In this document: piece by piece, positions 15,922-23,843 of the stretch
How positions within the stretch are numbered: position 1 is the first letter of the stretch
How the letters are laid out: each line of letters begins with the position of its first letter
Source of the DNA: Deltaproteobacteria bacterium
Lineage (GTDB): Bacteria; Desulfobacterota; Syntrophia; Syntrophales; UBA8958
Reading direction: 5' to 3'
Assembly: GCA_029561465.1 (NCBI GenBank)
Contig: JAKQIZ010000118.1
Span: 1-33,496 of the forward strand
DNA length: 33,496 nucleotides
The notes under the pieces: model-generated
Seen by the model: the letters and a program-made list of their open reading frames with translations, nothing else
Database searches by the model: none
What the model was told of the DNA's origin: nothing
Translations under genes and position numbers: made by a program

Positions 15922-16439
15922 AGTGTCACCTCCTTTGCCGTACAGAACTTGGTAAAATTCATCACGTTGGCGTCTTTCCCCAAGGCGATCAAATTTTCAC
16001 CTTTTTCGATCACATAAGTTGCGGCGGGATCCTGTTCGATAACCACAAAGGGGACCTTTCCCGCGGCCAACTCCCGGCAAATCAAGAATCCTATACGGCC
16101 GCATCCGCATATTATGTTATGTTTCTTCATAGTTATGATCATCCTTTTCATTTTTTCCCGGCCCATGATATCCTGCAAGCGGTTCTCCACGAGGGTCTCG
16201 GCAAAGAGACTTACGGTATAGAACATCGTTCCCACTCCGGCGATAATCAAGACCAGGGCAAAAATCATCCCGCCAGTGCTCCGGGCATATACATCTCCAT
16301 AACCAACCGTGGAGATGGTCACGATAGTCAGATATAATGACTTGAAATAATCGAAACCTTCGCTGAGGTGGCATCCCGCGGAATCGATCACCAGCGTCAG
16401 AAAGAGAATACCGAAGGCCACCGCCGGGCGTTTGTTCAT
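15918..16439 (-). CDS. Two-helix K+ channel with shortened RCK (TrkA-N) domain
   Basis: 173 residues from ATG 16439. Helix 1 is near 7-23, the pore loop holds the K+ selectivity filter TVGYGD, and helix 2 is near 57-80. A cytosolic Rossmann start follows (NIICGCGRIGFLICREL), which is the N-terminal part of an RCK/TrkA-N regulator domain. In MthK-type channels that domain runs for well over 100 residues. Here it stops soon after the second strand-helix repeat (VVIEQDPAATYVIEKGENLIALG), ending in a sequence without family character. The gene looks C-terminally truncated, yet both ends form ATGA overlaps with neighbours. It may be a decaying channel or a minimal one that assembles with a separate RCK protein. 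Confidence 0.82.
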   Translation of the reverse strand: MNKRPAVAFGILFLTLVIDSAGCHLSEGFDYFKSLYLTIVTISTVGYGDVYARSTGGMIFALVLIIAGVGTMFYTVSLFAETLVENRLQDIMGREKMKRMIITMKKHNIICGCGRIGFLICRELAAGKVPFVVIEQDPAATYVIEKGENLIALGKDANVMNFTKFCTAKEVTL

Positions 16440-17416
16440 GGGGTTCCCAAAACATCGAGGAGAATGGGCAGCATCAAGGCCACGGCCTTGCGTCCTTCCT
16501 CGATAGCTTCCGCCGCCCGGTTGAATTCCAGAAGACCGATATGGGCCAGCCGGGGGCGGATCAGGACTTCCGGGGGATCAGCCGCCAGTCGATGCCGGGT
16601 GATCTGGTCCTGCATGATATAGACCGAGGTGGCAATGACCTCGAAGAGGGTCGGCCCGCGGTTTGGCTGGTTATGGGCGTAATGTTTGAAAATGGAGAGT
16701 TGTCCCGTCTTGAGTTTGCCGTTGAAAAAAGCCGCGAGCCGGTTGGGAAGATACTGGCCGTTCGCCTCCGTCTCCAGCGGTTGTTCCCCATTTCGATCCC
16801 GGCGGTTGAAACTCCGGCCCATGATGTCGTTGTTGAGATCGACGGCTATGACAATGTCGGCGCCCATGGTCCGGCAGAGGGATACCGGCACCGGATTGAC
16901 GAGACCGCCGTCAACAAACCAGCCCTCCTTCCCGGGAAAAGGGGTCAGAATCCCCGGCATGGACATGCTGGCCCGAATGGCGTCCATTAGTGAGCCTTCC
17001 CGGATCCATACTTCCCGTCCGGACTTCAGCTCGGTGGTTACTGCGGCATAGGGCATGGGTAGGTCTTCGATATGGGAATCGGAGATGTTTTCCCGGAAAT
17101 AACGGGTAAGTTTGTCGCCTTCGATGAGGCCGGAACGGGGGAGCCGGACATCCATGAAGCCAAGGATATCAGGCCAGGTTAAACCCCGGACCCATTCGTC
17201 CATGACATCGATGAAGCCGGCGGCGAAAGCCCCGGCCACCATGGCACCCATGGAGGTGCCGCAGACCAGCTCGATCTTTATCCCCGCCTCCTGCAATCCC
17301 TTGATCACCCCGATATGTGACCAGCCCCGCGCGGAGCCGCTCCCCAAGGCAAGACCTACTCGCTTCGACGGCGGCGGTAAATCGGCCGCGGCCCTCTTCA
17401 TCACCGCTTTTTTCAT
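16436..17416 (-). CDS. Patatin-like phospholipase (RssA/YchK type)
   Basis: 326 residues from ATG 17416 (AGAGGGG upstream); the frame is open to 17548 but the longer form has no family support. The oxyanion loop is LALGSGSARGWSHIGVIKGL. The nucleophile elbow is GTSMG (S55) and the partner Asp is D169 in VDGGLVNPVPV, the Ser-Asp dyad of patatin lipases. These enzymes release fatty acids from membrane phospholipids. No signal peptide or membrane helix is seen, so it is probably cytoplasmic. The stop overlaps the start of the K+ channel gene by 4 nt, which places it first in the patatin-channel-adenine deaminase operon. Confidence 0.92.
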   Translation of the reverse strand: MKKAVMKRAAADLPPPSKRVGLALGSGSARGWSHIGVIKGLQEAGIKIELVCGTSMGAMVAGAFAAGFIDVMDEWVRGLTWPDILGFMDVRLPRSGLIEGDKLTRYFRENISDSHIEDLPMPYAAVTTELKSGREVWIREGSLMDAIRASMSMPGILTPFPGKEGWFVDGGLVNPVPVSLCRTMGADIVIAVDLNNDIMGRSFNRRDRNGEQPLETEANGQYLPNRLAAFFNGKLKTGQLSIFKHYAHNQPNRGPTLFEVIATSVYIMQDQITRHRLAADPPEVLIRPRLAHIGLLEFNRAAEAIEEGRKAVALMLPILLDVLGTP

Positions 17417-17492
17417 CCCGATACCCCTCTCTGGGTAAGTTTTCCTAACATACAAAAAACTACATGGGAAGGAGAGTTTTTTAATTTCGTTG

Positions 17493-17521
17493 TTGAAAAG
17501 ATCCGCTGGTTGAAATATAGT
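17493..17521 (+). promoter_or_regulatory. Candidate sigma70 promoter of the DUF3313-degP unit
   Basis: TTGAAA (17493-17498), a 17-nt spacer and TATAGT (17516-17521), each 5 of 6 to consensus. It lies 59 nt upstream of the ATG at 17581. A perfect inverted repeat ATCCGCT (17501-17507) and AGCGGAT (17528-17534) brackets the -10 and could be an operator or leader stem. Confidence 0.55.
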
Positions 17522-17580
17522 CTGCCTAGCGGATACATACAATTCCATGGCTAATAAACAAGAGTGTAAGGAGAGAAGAT

Positions 17581-18261
17581 ATGAATTTGTTCCGAGGCGT
17601 AATAATTACCACCGCGGTTATCCTGACCTTTTCCATGTCTGCCGAAGCCGCTCAAGACATCCCCTTTTCAGGATTTTTCGGCAATCCAAGCATCTACGAT
17701 CAATTGCAGCCCGGCCCCAAAGACGGCGCCAAACGACGCTGGATAAAGTCAGGGGTGGATCCAACCAAATACCAAAAGTTCATGGTGGACAGCGTCGTAT
17801 TCTTTCTTGCCGACAATGCCGATTACAAGGGTATAGATCCCCAGGAGATGAAGGAACTCTGCGATGCCTTCAATAAGGAAATTGCCGCCGCCTTGAAAAA
17901 CAAATACCCCATCGTCGCTGAACCCGGCCCGGACGTGGCGCGGCTCAGTATCGCCATCACCAACATCCGGCCGAGCAAACCCGGGGTAAGCGCCGTAACG
18001 TCCATAATCCCGGTGGGTCTGGGGGTCAGCCTCGTGAAGAAAGGAGCCACCGGCGGCTGGTCCGGCAGCGGTCAGACATGCATGGAAATAATGGTCCTAG
18101 ACAGCGCGACGAACGAGATTATCATTCTGGCGGTCGATCAACGGAAGGCGGAATTCGAAGACCGCTTCACGAAGTGGGGTTCGGCTTACGACTCCTTCAA
18201 ATTTTGGTCGGTAAAGATAGTGGAATTCATCGACAACTCACGAAAGAAAGACCGAAAATAG
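17581..18261 (+). CDS. DUF3313 family exported protein
   Basis: 226 residues from ATG 17581, with AAGGAGAG nine bases upstream. A signal peptide covers 1-23 (RGVIITTAVILTFSMSAEAA) and is cleaved after AEA or EAA. Many DUF3313 members are lipoproteins, but no lipobox Cys is present here, so the product is probably soluble periplasmic. Family landmarks are YDQLQPGPKDGAKRRWIKSG, VFFLADNADYKGIDPQEM, PIVAEPGPDVARLSIAITN and GGWSGSGQTCMEIMVLD. The biochemical role of the family is unknown; members are proposed to be envelope proteins. It lies 40 nt upstream of a periplasmic DegP-type protease, probably in one transcript, which suggests an envelope-quality role (inference). Confidence 0.85.
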   Translation: MNLFRGVIITTAVILTFSMSAEAAQDIPFSGFFGNPSIYDQLQPGPKDGAKRRWIKSGVDPTKYQKFMVDSVVFFLADNADYKGIDPQEMKELCDAFNKEIAAALKNKYPIVAEPGPDVARLSIAITNIRPSKPGVSAVTSIIPVGLGVSLVKKGATGGWSGSGQTCMEIMVLDSATNEIIILAVDQRKAEFEDRFTKWGSAYDSFKFWSVKIVEFIDNSRKKDRK

Positions 18262-18301
18262 CCCTGACGGTCTTAACCGCTCGTTGTGAAGGAGATTGGA
18301 C

Positions 18302-19747
18302 ATGAGACATTGGATAGGCCATAGAGATGGGATATATCATCCACCCTTTTTGTTTTTACTCTTTTTTTTATTCGTGTTTTGCACTTCGGGCAGTTATGCC
18401 TGGGCCGCAAAAACAATCCCCGGTGATTACGGCCGGCCGTTTTCCTTCGCCGATCTGGCGGAAAAATGGGGCCCGGCGGTGGTAAATATCAGCACGACCC
18501 AGACCGTCAAGTCCGGCCGAGGACTTTATGGAAACATGCCGCGGCATTTTTTCGATCAGGATGATTTCTTCCGCCGCTTTTTCGGAGACATGCCGGAGCG
18601 GGAATACAAGCAAAACAGTCTGGGCTCCGGTTTTCTCATCTCCAGTGACGGTTACATCTTCACCAACAACCACGTCGTCGCCAAAGCCGACAAGATCAAG
18701 GTAAAGTTATCGAACGGAAAGCAATATGATGCGGAGGTCAAGGGCAAGGATCCCAACACCGATCTCGCCCTGATTAAGATCAAGGCGGACGAGAAGCTGC
18801 CCTGTGTCCAGTTAGGTGATTCGGACAAACTCCGGGTTGGCGATTGGGTATTTGCCATCGGCAATCCTTTCGGCCTCGATCATACGGTTACCGTCGGCAT
18901 TGTCAGCGCCAAGGGACGGGTCATCGGTGCTGGGCCCTACGACAATTTCATCCAGACCGACGCCTCGATCAATCCAGGCAACAGTGGCGGACCGCTCTTC
19001 AATCTCGACGGCGAGGTCGTGGGCATCAATACCGCCATCGTCGCCCAGGGACAGGGCATCGGCTTTGCCGTTCCCGTCAATCTCGCCAAAGACATCCTCA
19101 AAGATCTCAAGGAAAAGGGTCACGTCACCCGGGGCTGGCTGGGTCTGTCCATTCAGGACATCACCACGGACATGGCGGACAATCTGAAGCTCCAGGACCG
19201 TCGGGGGGCTATCGTCGGCCAAGTATTTCCAGGCGATCCCGCCGACAAGGCCGGGATCAAAACCGGTGACATCATCAAGGCCATCGACGGCCGGAAAATC
19301 GAAAATACCCAGGAACTGTTGAGGGTCGTCGCCTCCCTGCCGGTGGGCAAGAAGGTGGAGGTCTTGATTTTCCGCAACGGTCAGGAGCTGCGGAAGTCCC
19401 TCGTGGTTGCGGAAAGAAAGGATTCACGGGAAATCGCCTCCGGCAAAAAGATCAATGGACGGTTGGGCCTCACGGTGCAGGAAGTCACGCCGGAGATGGC
19501 CCGGATCCTGAAACTGACGGACAAGGGCGGCGTGGTGATCACCCGCGTTGATCAGGATTCTCCAGCCGATGATGCGGGACTGAAGGTAAATGACGTCATC
19601 CTGCAGATCAACCGGGTGCGGATCCAATCCTTGCAGGATTACACCGGCGAACTCGCCCGGAGCGAAAAAGAGGAAACGGTCATGTTCCTGGTTAAGAGAG
19701 GGGACGGGGCGATGTTCGTCACCCTGCGCCGGGAACAGAAAAAGTAG
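18302..19747 (+). CDS. degP: DegP/HtrA family periplasmic serine protease with two PDZ domains
   Basis: 481 residues from ATG 18302, chosen for AAGGAG seven bases upstream; a TTG six bases earlier is less likely. The hydrophobic N-terminus (FLFLLFFLFVFCTSGSYAWA, 16-36) is a signal peptide. The trypsin-like domain has the triad H124 (TNNHVV), D154 (NTDLALIKI) and S228 (NPGNSGGP). PDZ 1 starts near 280 (GWLGLSIQDIT) and PDZ 2 near 380 (GRLGLTVQEVT). DegP-type enzymes degrade and chaperone misfolded periplasmic and outer-membrane proteins. The long linker RHFFDQDDFFRRFFGDMP is typical of the Do subfamily. It likely shares a transcript with the upstream DUF3313 gene. Envelope-stress control is expected from the family, not shown in sequence. 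Confidence 0.95.
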   Translation: MRHWIGHRDGIYHPPFLFLLFFLFVFCTSGSYAWAAKTIPGDYGRPFSFADLAEKWGPAVVNISTTQTVKSGRGLYGNMPRHFFDQDDFFRRFFGDMPEREYKQNSLGSGFLISSDGYIFTNNHVVAKADKIKVKLSNGKQYDAEVKGKDPNTDLALIKIKADEKLPCVQLGDSDKLRVGDWVFAIGNPFGLDHTVTVGIVSAKGRVIGAGPYDNFIQTDASINPGNSGGPLFNLDGEVVGINTAIVAQGQGIGFAVPVNLAKDILKDLKEKGHVTRGWLGLSIQDITTDMADNLKLQDRRGAIVGQVFPGDPADKAGIKTGDIIKAIDGRKIENTQELLRVVASLPVGKKVEVLIFRNGQELRKSLVVAERKDSREIASGKKINGRLGLTVQEVTPEMARILKLTDKGGVVITRVDQDSPADDAGLKVNDVILQINRVRIQSLQDYTGELARSEKEETVMFLVKRGDGAMFVTLRREQKK

Positions 19748-19802
19748 ACGGAGGGGAGTTTCCGCCGGTCGGACCGAGATCAGAGGGGATGATATCCCCC
19801 GT

Positions 19803-19842
19803 CAATCATCACCTTGATTGTCCGTTCTTGCTTCGTTATATT
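19803..19842 (+). promoter_or_regulatory. Promoter and overlapping inverted repeat of the sodB-radC unit
   Basis: TTGATT (19814-19819), a 17-nt spacer and TATATT (19837-19842) precede the sodB ATG by 27 nt. CAATCA (19803-19808) and TGATTG (19815-19820) form a perfect 6-bp inverted repeat with a 6-nt spacer. It covers the -35, the usual place for a repressor. Further upstream, GGGGAT and ATCCCC (19785-19790, 19794-19799) form a small hairpin without a T run. Confidence 0.55.
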
Positions 19843-19869
19843 AAACCTATAAAAGAAAGGAGAACCTCT

Positions 19870-20466
19870 ATGGCCATCAATTTACCTGACCTTCCCTACG
19901 GAAAGGACGCCTTGACACCCTACATCGGCGCCACCACCCTGGAGTTCCATCACGGCAAGCATCATCGGGCCTACGTGGACAATGCCAACAAACTCCTTGC
20001 CGGTACGGCGCTGGAAAATACCACCCCGGAAGAGATCATCAGAAAAACCGCCGGTGATCCGGCCCAAACCGCCATCTTCAACAACGTCGCCCAGGCCTGG
20101 AACCATGCCTTCTACTGGCGGGGGATCAAGCCCAACGGCGGCGGACCGCCGACCGGAACTATAGCCGGCAAGATTGCCGCCACCTGGGGAGGCTACGACA
20201 AGTTCGTGGAGGAGTTTAAAAACGCCGGCGTAACCCAGTTCGGCAGTGGATGGGCATGGCTTGTCCTCGAAGGGGGGACGCTGAAGATTGTCAAGACCGG
20301 CAATGCCGACAATCCCCTGACCAAAGGAATGAAGCCCCTGCTCACCATCGATGTCTGGGAGCACGCCTACTACCTGGATTACCAAAACCGGCGGCCAGAC
20401 TACCTGGCAACCTTCATCGACAAACTTATCAACTGGGATTTCGTGAACGCAAATTTGGATCGATGA
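19870..20466 (+). CDS. sodB: Iron superoxide dismutase
   Basis: 198 residues from ATG 19870 (AAGGAGA upstream), the usual length of Fe/Mn dismutases. The metal ligands are H27 (FHHGKHH), H79 (AWNHAFYW), D161 and H165 (DVWEHAYYLDY). The Fe type is indicated by Q75 in NNVAQAWNHAFYW, the position of E. coli SodB Gln69, and by the absence of the Mn-type GGHANH segment. There is no signal peptide, so it is cytoplasmic. It removes superoxide, which protects iron-sulfur and radical enzymes when an anaerobe meets oxygen. Its stop overlaps the radC start (ATGA), an unusual partner. It has its own promoter with an inverted repeat over the -35. Confidence 0.95.
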   Translation: MAINLPDLPYGKDALTPYIGATTLEFHHGKHHRAYVDNANKLLAGTALENTTPEEIIRKTAGDPAQTAIFNNVAQAWNHAFYWRGIKPNGGGPPTGTIAGKIAATWGGYDKFVEEFKNAGVTQFGSGWAWLVLEGGTLKIVKTGNADNPLTKGMKPLLTIDVWEHAYYLDYQNRRPDYLATFIDKLINWDFVNANLDR

Positions 20467-21155
20467 GGGATGAAGAGTCCGCGCCCCATTATCTGGGACA
20501 CCGGCAGCGTCTTAAGGAAAAATACCTGACCTGCGGTCTGGAGGGGTTTCATGATTATGAAATCATGGAACTCCTCCTCACCTACGGGATCCCCCGGAAG
20601 GACGTCAAGGAACCGGCCAAAGAACTCCTCAAACGCTTCGGCGGCTTGAAGGGGATCCTGGACGCCGGCATTGACGAGCTTCGGGAGGTGCGGGGGATCA
20701 CCGCCCACACCGCCGTCCTGGTCAAACTCGTCAAGGAAATCAGCGCTGCTTATCTTCTCCAAAAGGCCCAGGAACGGCCCCAGATCTCCTGCACCGCCGA
20801 ACTCATCGACTTCTGCAAAACCGCCATGGGAGCGCTGAAAGACGAGGAGTTCCGAGTATGCTATCTCGATGCCCAAAACCGCATCATCGCCGTGGAAACC
20901 GTTCAGGAGGGCATCGTCAACCAGGCCGTCGTATATCCCCGCAAGGTCCTGGAAAGGGCACTCCAGTGGAAGGCATCGGCGATCATTCTGGTCCACAACC
21001 ATCCTTCCGGCCATGTCCGACCCTCCGACGCGGACATACGTCTCACCCGGACCATCCAGGAAACCGCCCGGACCCTAGATATCCTTGTCCATGACCACCT
21101 CATCATCGGGGAAAACCGCTTCTTCAGCTTTCGGGAAGAAGGCCTGATGGCCTAA
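20463..21155 (+). CDS. radC: RadC-family (UPF0758) JAB-domain protein
   Basis: 230 residues from ATG 20463, which shares ATGA with the sodB stop; a longer reading from 20250 is only sodB read in another frame. The N-terminal part has a helix-hairpin-helix region (LKGILDAGIDELREVRGIT). The C-terminal JAB/MPN domain carries the zinc motif HNHPSGHVRPSDAD and the signature REEGLMA end. RadC was named for a presumed repair role that was later withdrawn; the true function is unknown, and related proteins occur on mobile elements. This one is the ordinary chromosomal form. Its TAA stop overlaps the TAG stop of the convergent membrane protease gene. Confidence 0.93.
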   Translation: MRDEESAPHYLGHRQRLKEKYLTCGLEGFHDYEIMELLLTYGIPRKDVKEPAKELLKRFGGLKGILDAGIDELREVRGITAHTAVLVKLVKEISAAYLLQKAQERPQISCTAELIDFCKTAMGALKDEEFRVCYLDAQNRIIAVETVQEGIVNQAVVYPRKVLERALQWKASAIILVHNHPSGHVRPSDADIRLTRTIQETARTLDILVHDHLIIGENRFFSFREEGLMA

Positions 21156-21958
21156 AAGGGAGCGGGGGTGAAGGTAAGGAAGAAAATCCCCATGGATGCC
21201 CAGCCGATAACCCGCCGCCGACGGTCCAGGGGCACCCACTCATAGATCACCGGGGGATGATCCAGACCCATGATATAGAGGATTGCCGCCCAGATTAGCC
21301 ATCCTGACCAGCTTGTTATCCCCAGGATGATCAACATCACGAAGATCATCCGCGCCAGAAACCGCTGCCGCCGACCCAAGACGGCATACGCCACATGACC
21401 ACCATCGAGCTGGCCGACGGGCAGGAGATTGAGGCAGGTGACCAGTAGTCCGATCCAGCCGGAAAATGCGACGGGATGGAGGACTATGTCCATGTCCCGG
21501 GGCTGGCTGCCGTGGACGATCCAGCCAAGGAGGGAGAAGAGGAGGGAACTGCCCAAACTCATGCCGGCTTCCGCAGGCACCGGACGAACCTCCGAGAGGG
21601 CAAATCCCACCACAATCACCGGCATGGCCACCGCCAGACCGGCCACGGGTCCGGCGGCGCCGATATCGAGGAGCATGCGCCGGTCGAGGAGGGGGGACCT
21701 CATCTTGATAAAGGCCCCGAAGGTGCCGATGAACGACGGGGCCGGAATGAAATAAGGCAGTGTCACGTCTACTTGGTGATGCCGGGCCATAAAATAATGG
21801 CCGAATTCGTGAGCGGCTAGGATGATCAGCAGCGTAAATGAGAAAGGAATTCCGTGCCAGATGCCGCCGGGGGTTTCCAGGAGGTTGATCCCCTGCTGGA
21901 TGGCCCCGGCAATGAGGGTCGTAAGCAGGGTCAGAACAAAGAGGGTGGAATGGATCAT
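21152..21958 (-). CDS. Site-2-type membrane metalloprotease (peptidase M50)
   Basis: 268 residues from ATG 21958; a TTG at 21979 adds seven residues, and neither start has a good ribosome site. The zinc site HEFGHYF gives H50, E51 and H54, and the third ligand is D185 in NLLPVGQLDGGH, the LDG motif of M50 proteases. Six or so membrane helices are visible, with both motifs in membrane segments. Members cut transmembrane proteins inside the bilayer to release regulators. There is no PDZ or CBS domain, so it belongs to the compact group and not to RseP. No obvious substrate (anti-sigma factor) is nearby. It converges on radC with overlapping stops. Confidence 0.9.
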   Translation of the reverse strand: MIHSTLFVLTLLTTLIAGAIQQGINLLETPGGIWHGIPFSFTLLIILAAHEFGHYFMARHHQVDVTLPYFIPAPSFIGTFGAFIKMRSPLLDRRMLLDIGAAGPVAGLAVAMPVIVVGFALSEVRPVPAEAGMSLGSSLLFSLLGWIVHGSQPRDMDIVLHPVAFSGWIGLLVTCLNLLPVGQLDGGHVAYAVLGRRQRFLARMIFVMLIILGITSWSGWLIWAAILYIMGLDHPPVIYEWVPLDRRRRVIGWASMGIFFLTFTPAPF

Positions 21959-22084
21959 GTAAAAATGGCAACCAACCAATACAAAAAGGGATCGCCCTGA
22001 AAAACGGCATGTTGAAGGCCGCTTCGGGATGATCCCTCCATGTTAAAAACAGTGGGTAGGACCTGTTACCGGTCCCGGCTGAAG

Positions 22085-22360
22085 TTAGTTATCTACCTTT
22101 TCTTTCAACTCCTTACCGACTTTGAAAAATGGCAGCTTCTTGGGAGACACCTTGATATTCTTGCCTGTCTTGGGGTTCCGGCCGGTATAGGCCTCGTAAT
22201 CGCGTACCACGAAACTTCCCAGACCCCGAATTTCTATCCTGCCCCCCTTCTTCAATTCTTCGGTAAACCCCTTGAAGATCAGATTAACCACTTCAACCGC
22301 CTTTTTCTCGGTGATATTCTCTTTTCTGCTCAATGCTTCAATCAACCCGGATTTGTTCAT
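22085..22360 (-). CDS. HU/IHF family DNA-binding protein
   Basis: 91 residues from ATG 22360, with GGGAGGAG before it. It is a full HU/IHF fold: two N-terminal helices (KSGLIEALSRKENITEKKAVEVVNLIF region), GRIEIRGLGSF at 40-50, and the DNA-bending arm with RNPKTGKNI at 61-69 holding the intercalating proline. The GRIEIRGLGSF and RNPKTG wording is closer to IHF-beta than to HU-alpha, but the two cannot be separated safely by eye. It bends DNA in nucleoid packing and in promoter or recombination complexes. A weak hairpin (GGACC/GGTCC) beyond the stop is too far from a T run to be called a terminator. Confidence 0.95.
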   Translation of the reverse strand: MNKSGLIEALSRKENITEKKAVEVVNLIFKGFTEELKKGGRIEIRGLGSFVVRDYEAYTGRNPKTGKNIKVSPKKLPFFKVGKELKEKVDN

Positions 22361-22434
22361 ATACTCCTCCCTGAGAATTGCCTGTAACGCTCGTCATTTC
22401 TAATAACATGATAATATGGCTGGTTTTTCGGCGA

Positions 22435-22462
22435 CTATTATTTATTTTGTTTTGAATGTCAA
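22435..22462 (-). promoter_or_regulatory. Candidate promoter of the HU/IHF gene
   Basis: On the minus strand TTGACA (22462-22457), a 16-nt AT-rich spacer and TAATAG (22440-22435). The -35 overlaps the stop codon of rluB. The leader would be about 70 nt. The -10 matches consensus at only 3 of 6 positions. It suggests that the HU/IHF gene is expressed separately from the trpS-scpAB-rluB unit. Confidence 0.4.
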
Positions 22463-23247
22463 GTAATTTTTGAATATTTTTTAATACTTCTCCGAACTTG
22501 AGGAATCAGACACGCGGCCGCCTCCCGAGGGTCAAGAAACCTGCTCTGCCCTTCCGTTAGTCCCGCCAGGTTCAGCGGACCCACCGCCGTACGGATGAGT
22601 CGGACCACGGGCAGTTCCAATTGCTTAAAGGCCCGTCTCAGAATGCGGTTGCGCCCCTCGCTGATGGTGATGTCTATCCAGCAGCTCCTGTCGTTCACCT
22701 TTCCCACCTCGAAACGCAACGGGTGAAAAGGACCGTCGTCAAGTTGCAGTCCCTTTTCCAGTCGGCGCATCGCGGCCCTGGAAATATTTCCTTTGATCTT
22801 GATGTGGTAGGTCTTCTCCAGGCGAAAACGGGGATGCTGCAGCCGATAAGCCCAGTCTCCGTCATTGGTAAGCAACAGGAGTCCCTCGGAATCGTAATCG
22901 AGCCTTCCCACGGGAAAGACCCTCCCGGTTTGTTCGGGAATCAGGTCGGTAACGATCGGTCTTCCCTGGGGATCATTAAGGGTGGTTACATATCCCCGGG
23001 GTTTGTACAACATGAGATAAACATGTTCCGGCCGCGGTCCGATTAGCTTTCCGTCCACACGAATCGCGTCATCCCGACGTACCCGGAAGCCCATTTCGCT
23101 TACCGTCTGGTCATTGACCGTCACGCGACCCTGGCGGATCATCGCTTCAGCAGCTCGGCGGGAGGAGATCCCCACCCCGGCCAGAATTTTTTGCAGCCGC
23201 TCCCCCGTCAGAGAGGGCGTTGCGGAATCCTCAGCATCCTTGACCAT
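22459..23247 (-). CDS. rluB: RsuA/RluB-family pseudouridine synthase
   Basis: 262 residues from ATG 23247. An S4 RNA-binding domain covers about 16-75 (ERLQKILAGVGISSRRAAEAMI). The catalytic domain follows, with the Asp nucleophile D117 in VGRLDYDSEGLLLLTNDG and a second signature ISEGRNRILRRAF, where most relatives have QVRRMF. The enzyme converts uridine to pseudouridine in 23S rRNA (RluB) or 16S rRNA (RsuA); the genomic place after scpB favours RluB. The gene starts 69 nt after the end of scpB and is probably the last gene of the trpS-scpA-scpB-rluB operon. Confidence 0.92.
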   Translation of the reverse strand: MVKDAEDSATPSLTGERLQKILAGVGISSRRAAEAMIRQGRVTVNDQTVSEMGFRVRRDDAIRVDGKLIGPRPEHVYLMLYKPRGYVTTLNDPQGRPIVTDLIPEQTGRVFPVGRLDYDSEGLLLLTNDGDWAYRLQHPRFRLEKTYHIKIKGNISRAAMRRLEKGLQLDDGPFHPLRFEVGKVNDRSCWIDITISEGRNRILRRAFKQLELPVVRLIRTAVGPLNLAGLTEGQSRFLDPREAAACLIPQVRRSIKKYSKIT

Positions 23248-23315
23248 ATCTTAATTGCCTTGTAGCCGCTGTTTATTCCGGAGAACCGATAAATCCGGAA
23301 ATTTCTCTCACCCTT

Positions 23316-23843
23316 TTATTCAGTCAAATCCTTCAGCTCTCCCAGGGTGGGCAGTTCCGAAAGGTCCTTCAGACCGAAAACCTCCAGAAACTTTTTGGTG
23401 GTGCCGTAGATCATGGGTTTTCCCGGCACATCTTTCCTCCCTAGGATCCTGATCAACCTTCTTTCCAGCAGGGTCCTTAACGGTCGGCCCGCATCGACAC
23501 CCCGCAATCTGTCCACCTCGGCCTTCACTACCGGCTGGCGATAGGCGACGACCGCTAGGGTTTCCAGGGCAGCGGCCGTGAGCGCCGCGGGCCGGCCGGC
23601 CTTCATCTTCGCTATCCAAACCGCCAGATCCGGCCGAGTCCGGAACTGGTATCCACCCGCAATCTCCCGGAGCAAGAAACCTCCCCGCCGCTCTTCATGT
23701 GCTGCCATCAGTTCCCGCAAATGCACCGCCACCTCCTGCCGGTTGATTTCCCTTTCCTGAAGGATCTCAATGATCCGCTCGATGGTCAACGGCGACTCGG
23801 CGGCAAAAATCAATCCTTCAATAATCGCCTTGTTTTCATTCAT
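23316..23843 (-). CDS. scpB: Segregation and condensation protein B
   Basis: 175 residues from ATG 23843; a TTG at 23855 gives four more residues and is less likely. The two winged-helix domains of ScpB are visible: IIEGLIFAAESPLTIERI near the N-terminus, and LTAAALETLAVVAYRQPVVKAEVDRLRGVDAGRPLRTLLER (split here as a family signature) in the second. ScpB dimers bind ScpA, and the complex joins SMC to form the bacterial condensin. The start overlaps the end of scpA by 8 nt, which fits coupled translation at fixed ratio. Length is close to the family norm. Confidence 0.94.
   Translation of the reverse strand: MNENKAIIEGLIFAAESPLTIERIIEILQEREINRQEVAVHLRELMAAHEERRGGFLLREIAGGYQFRTRPDLAVWIAKMKAGRPAALTAAALETLAVVAYRQPVVKAEVDRLRGVDAGRPLRTLLERRLIRILGRKDVPGKPMIYGTTKKFLEVFGLKDLSELPTLGELKDLTE

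Noticed and set aside
17417-17548. Longer N-terminus of the patatin-like protein
   Set aside because: The added 44 residues lack family character and overlap the divergent promoter; ATG 17416 has a ribosome site and starts close to the conserved region.
22030-22084. Terminator after the HU/IHF gene
   Set aside because: The stem is 5 bp and the T run begins too far downstream to support a call.
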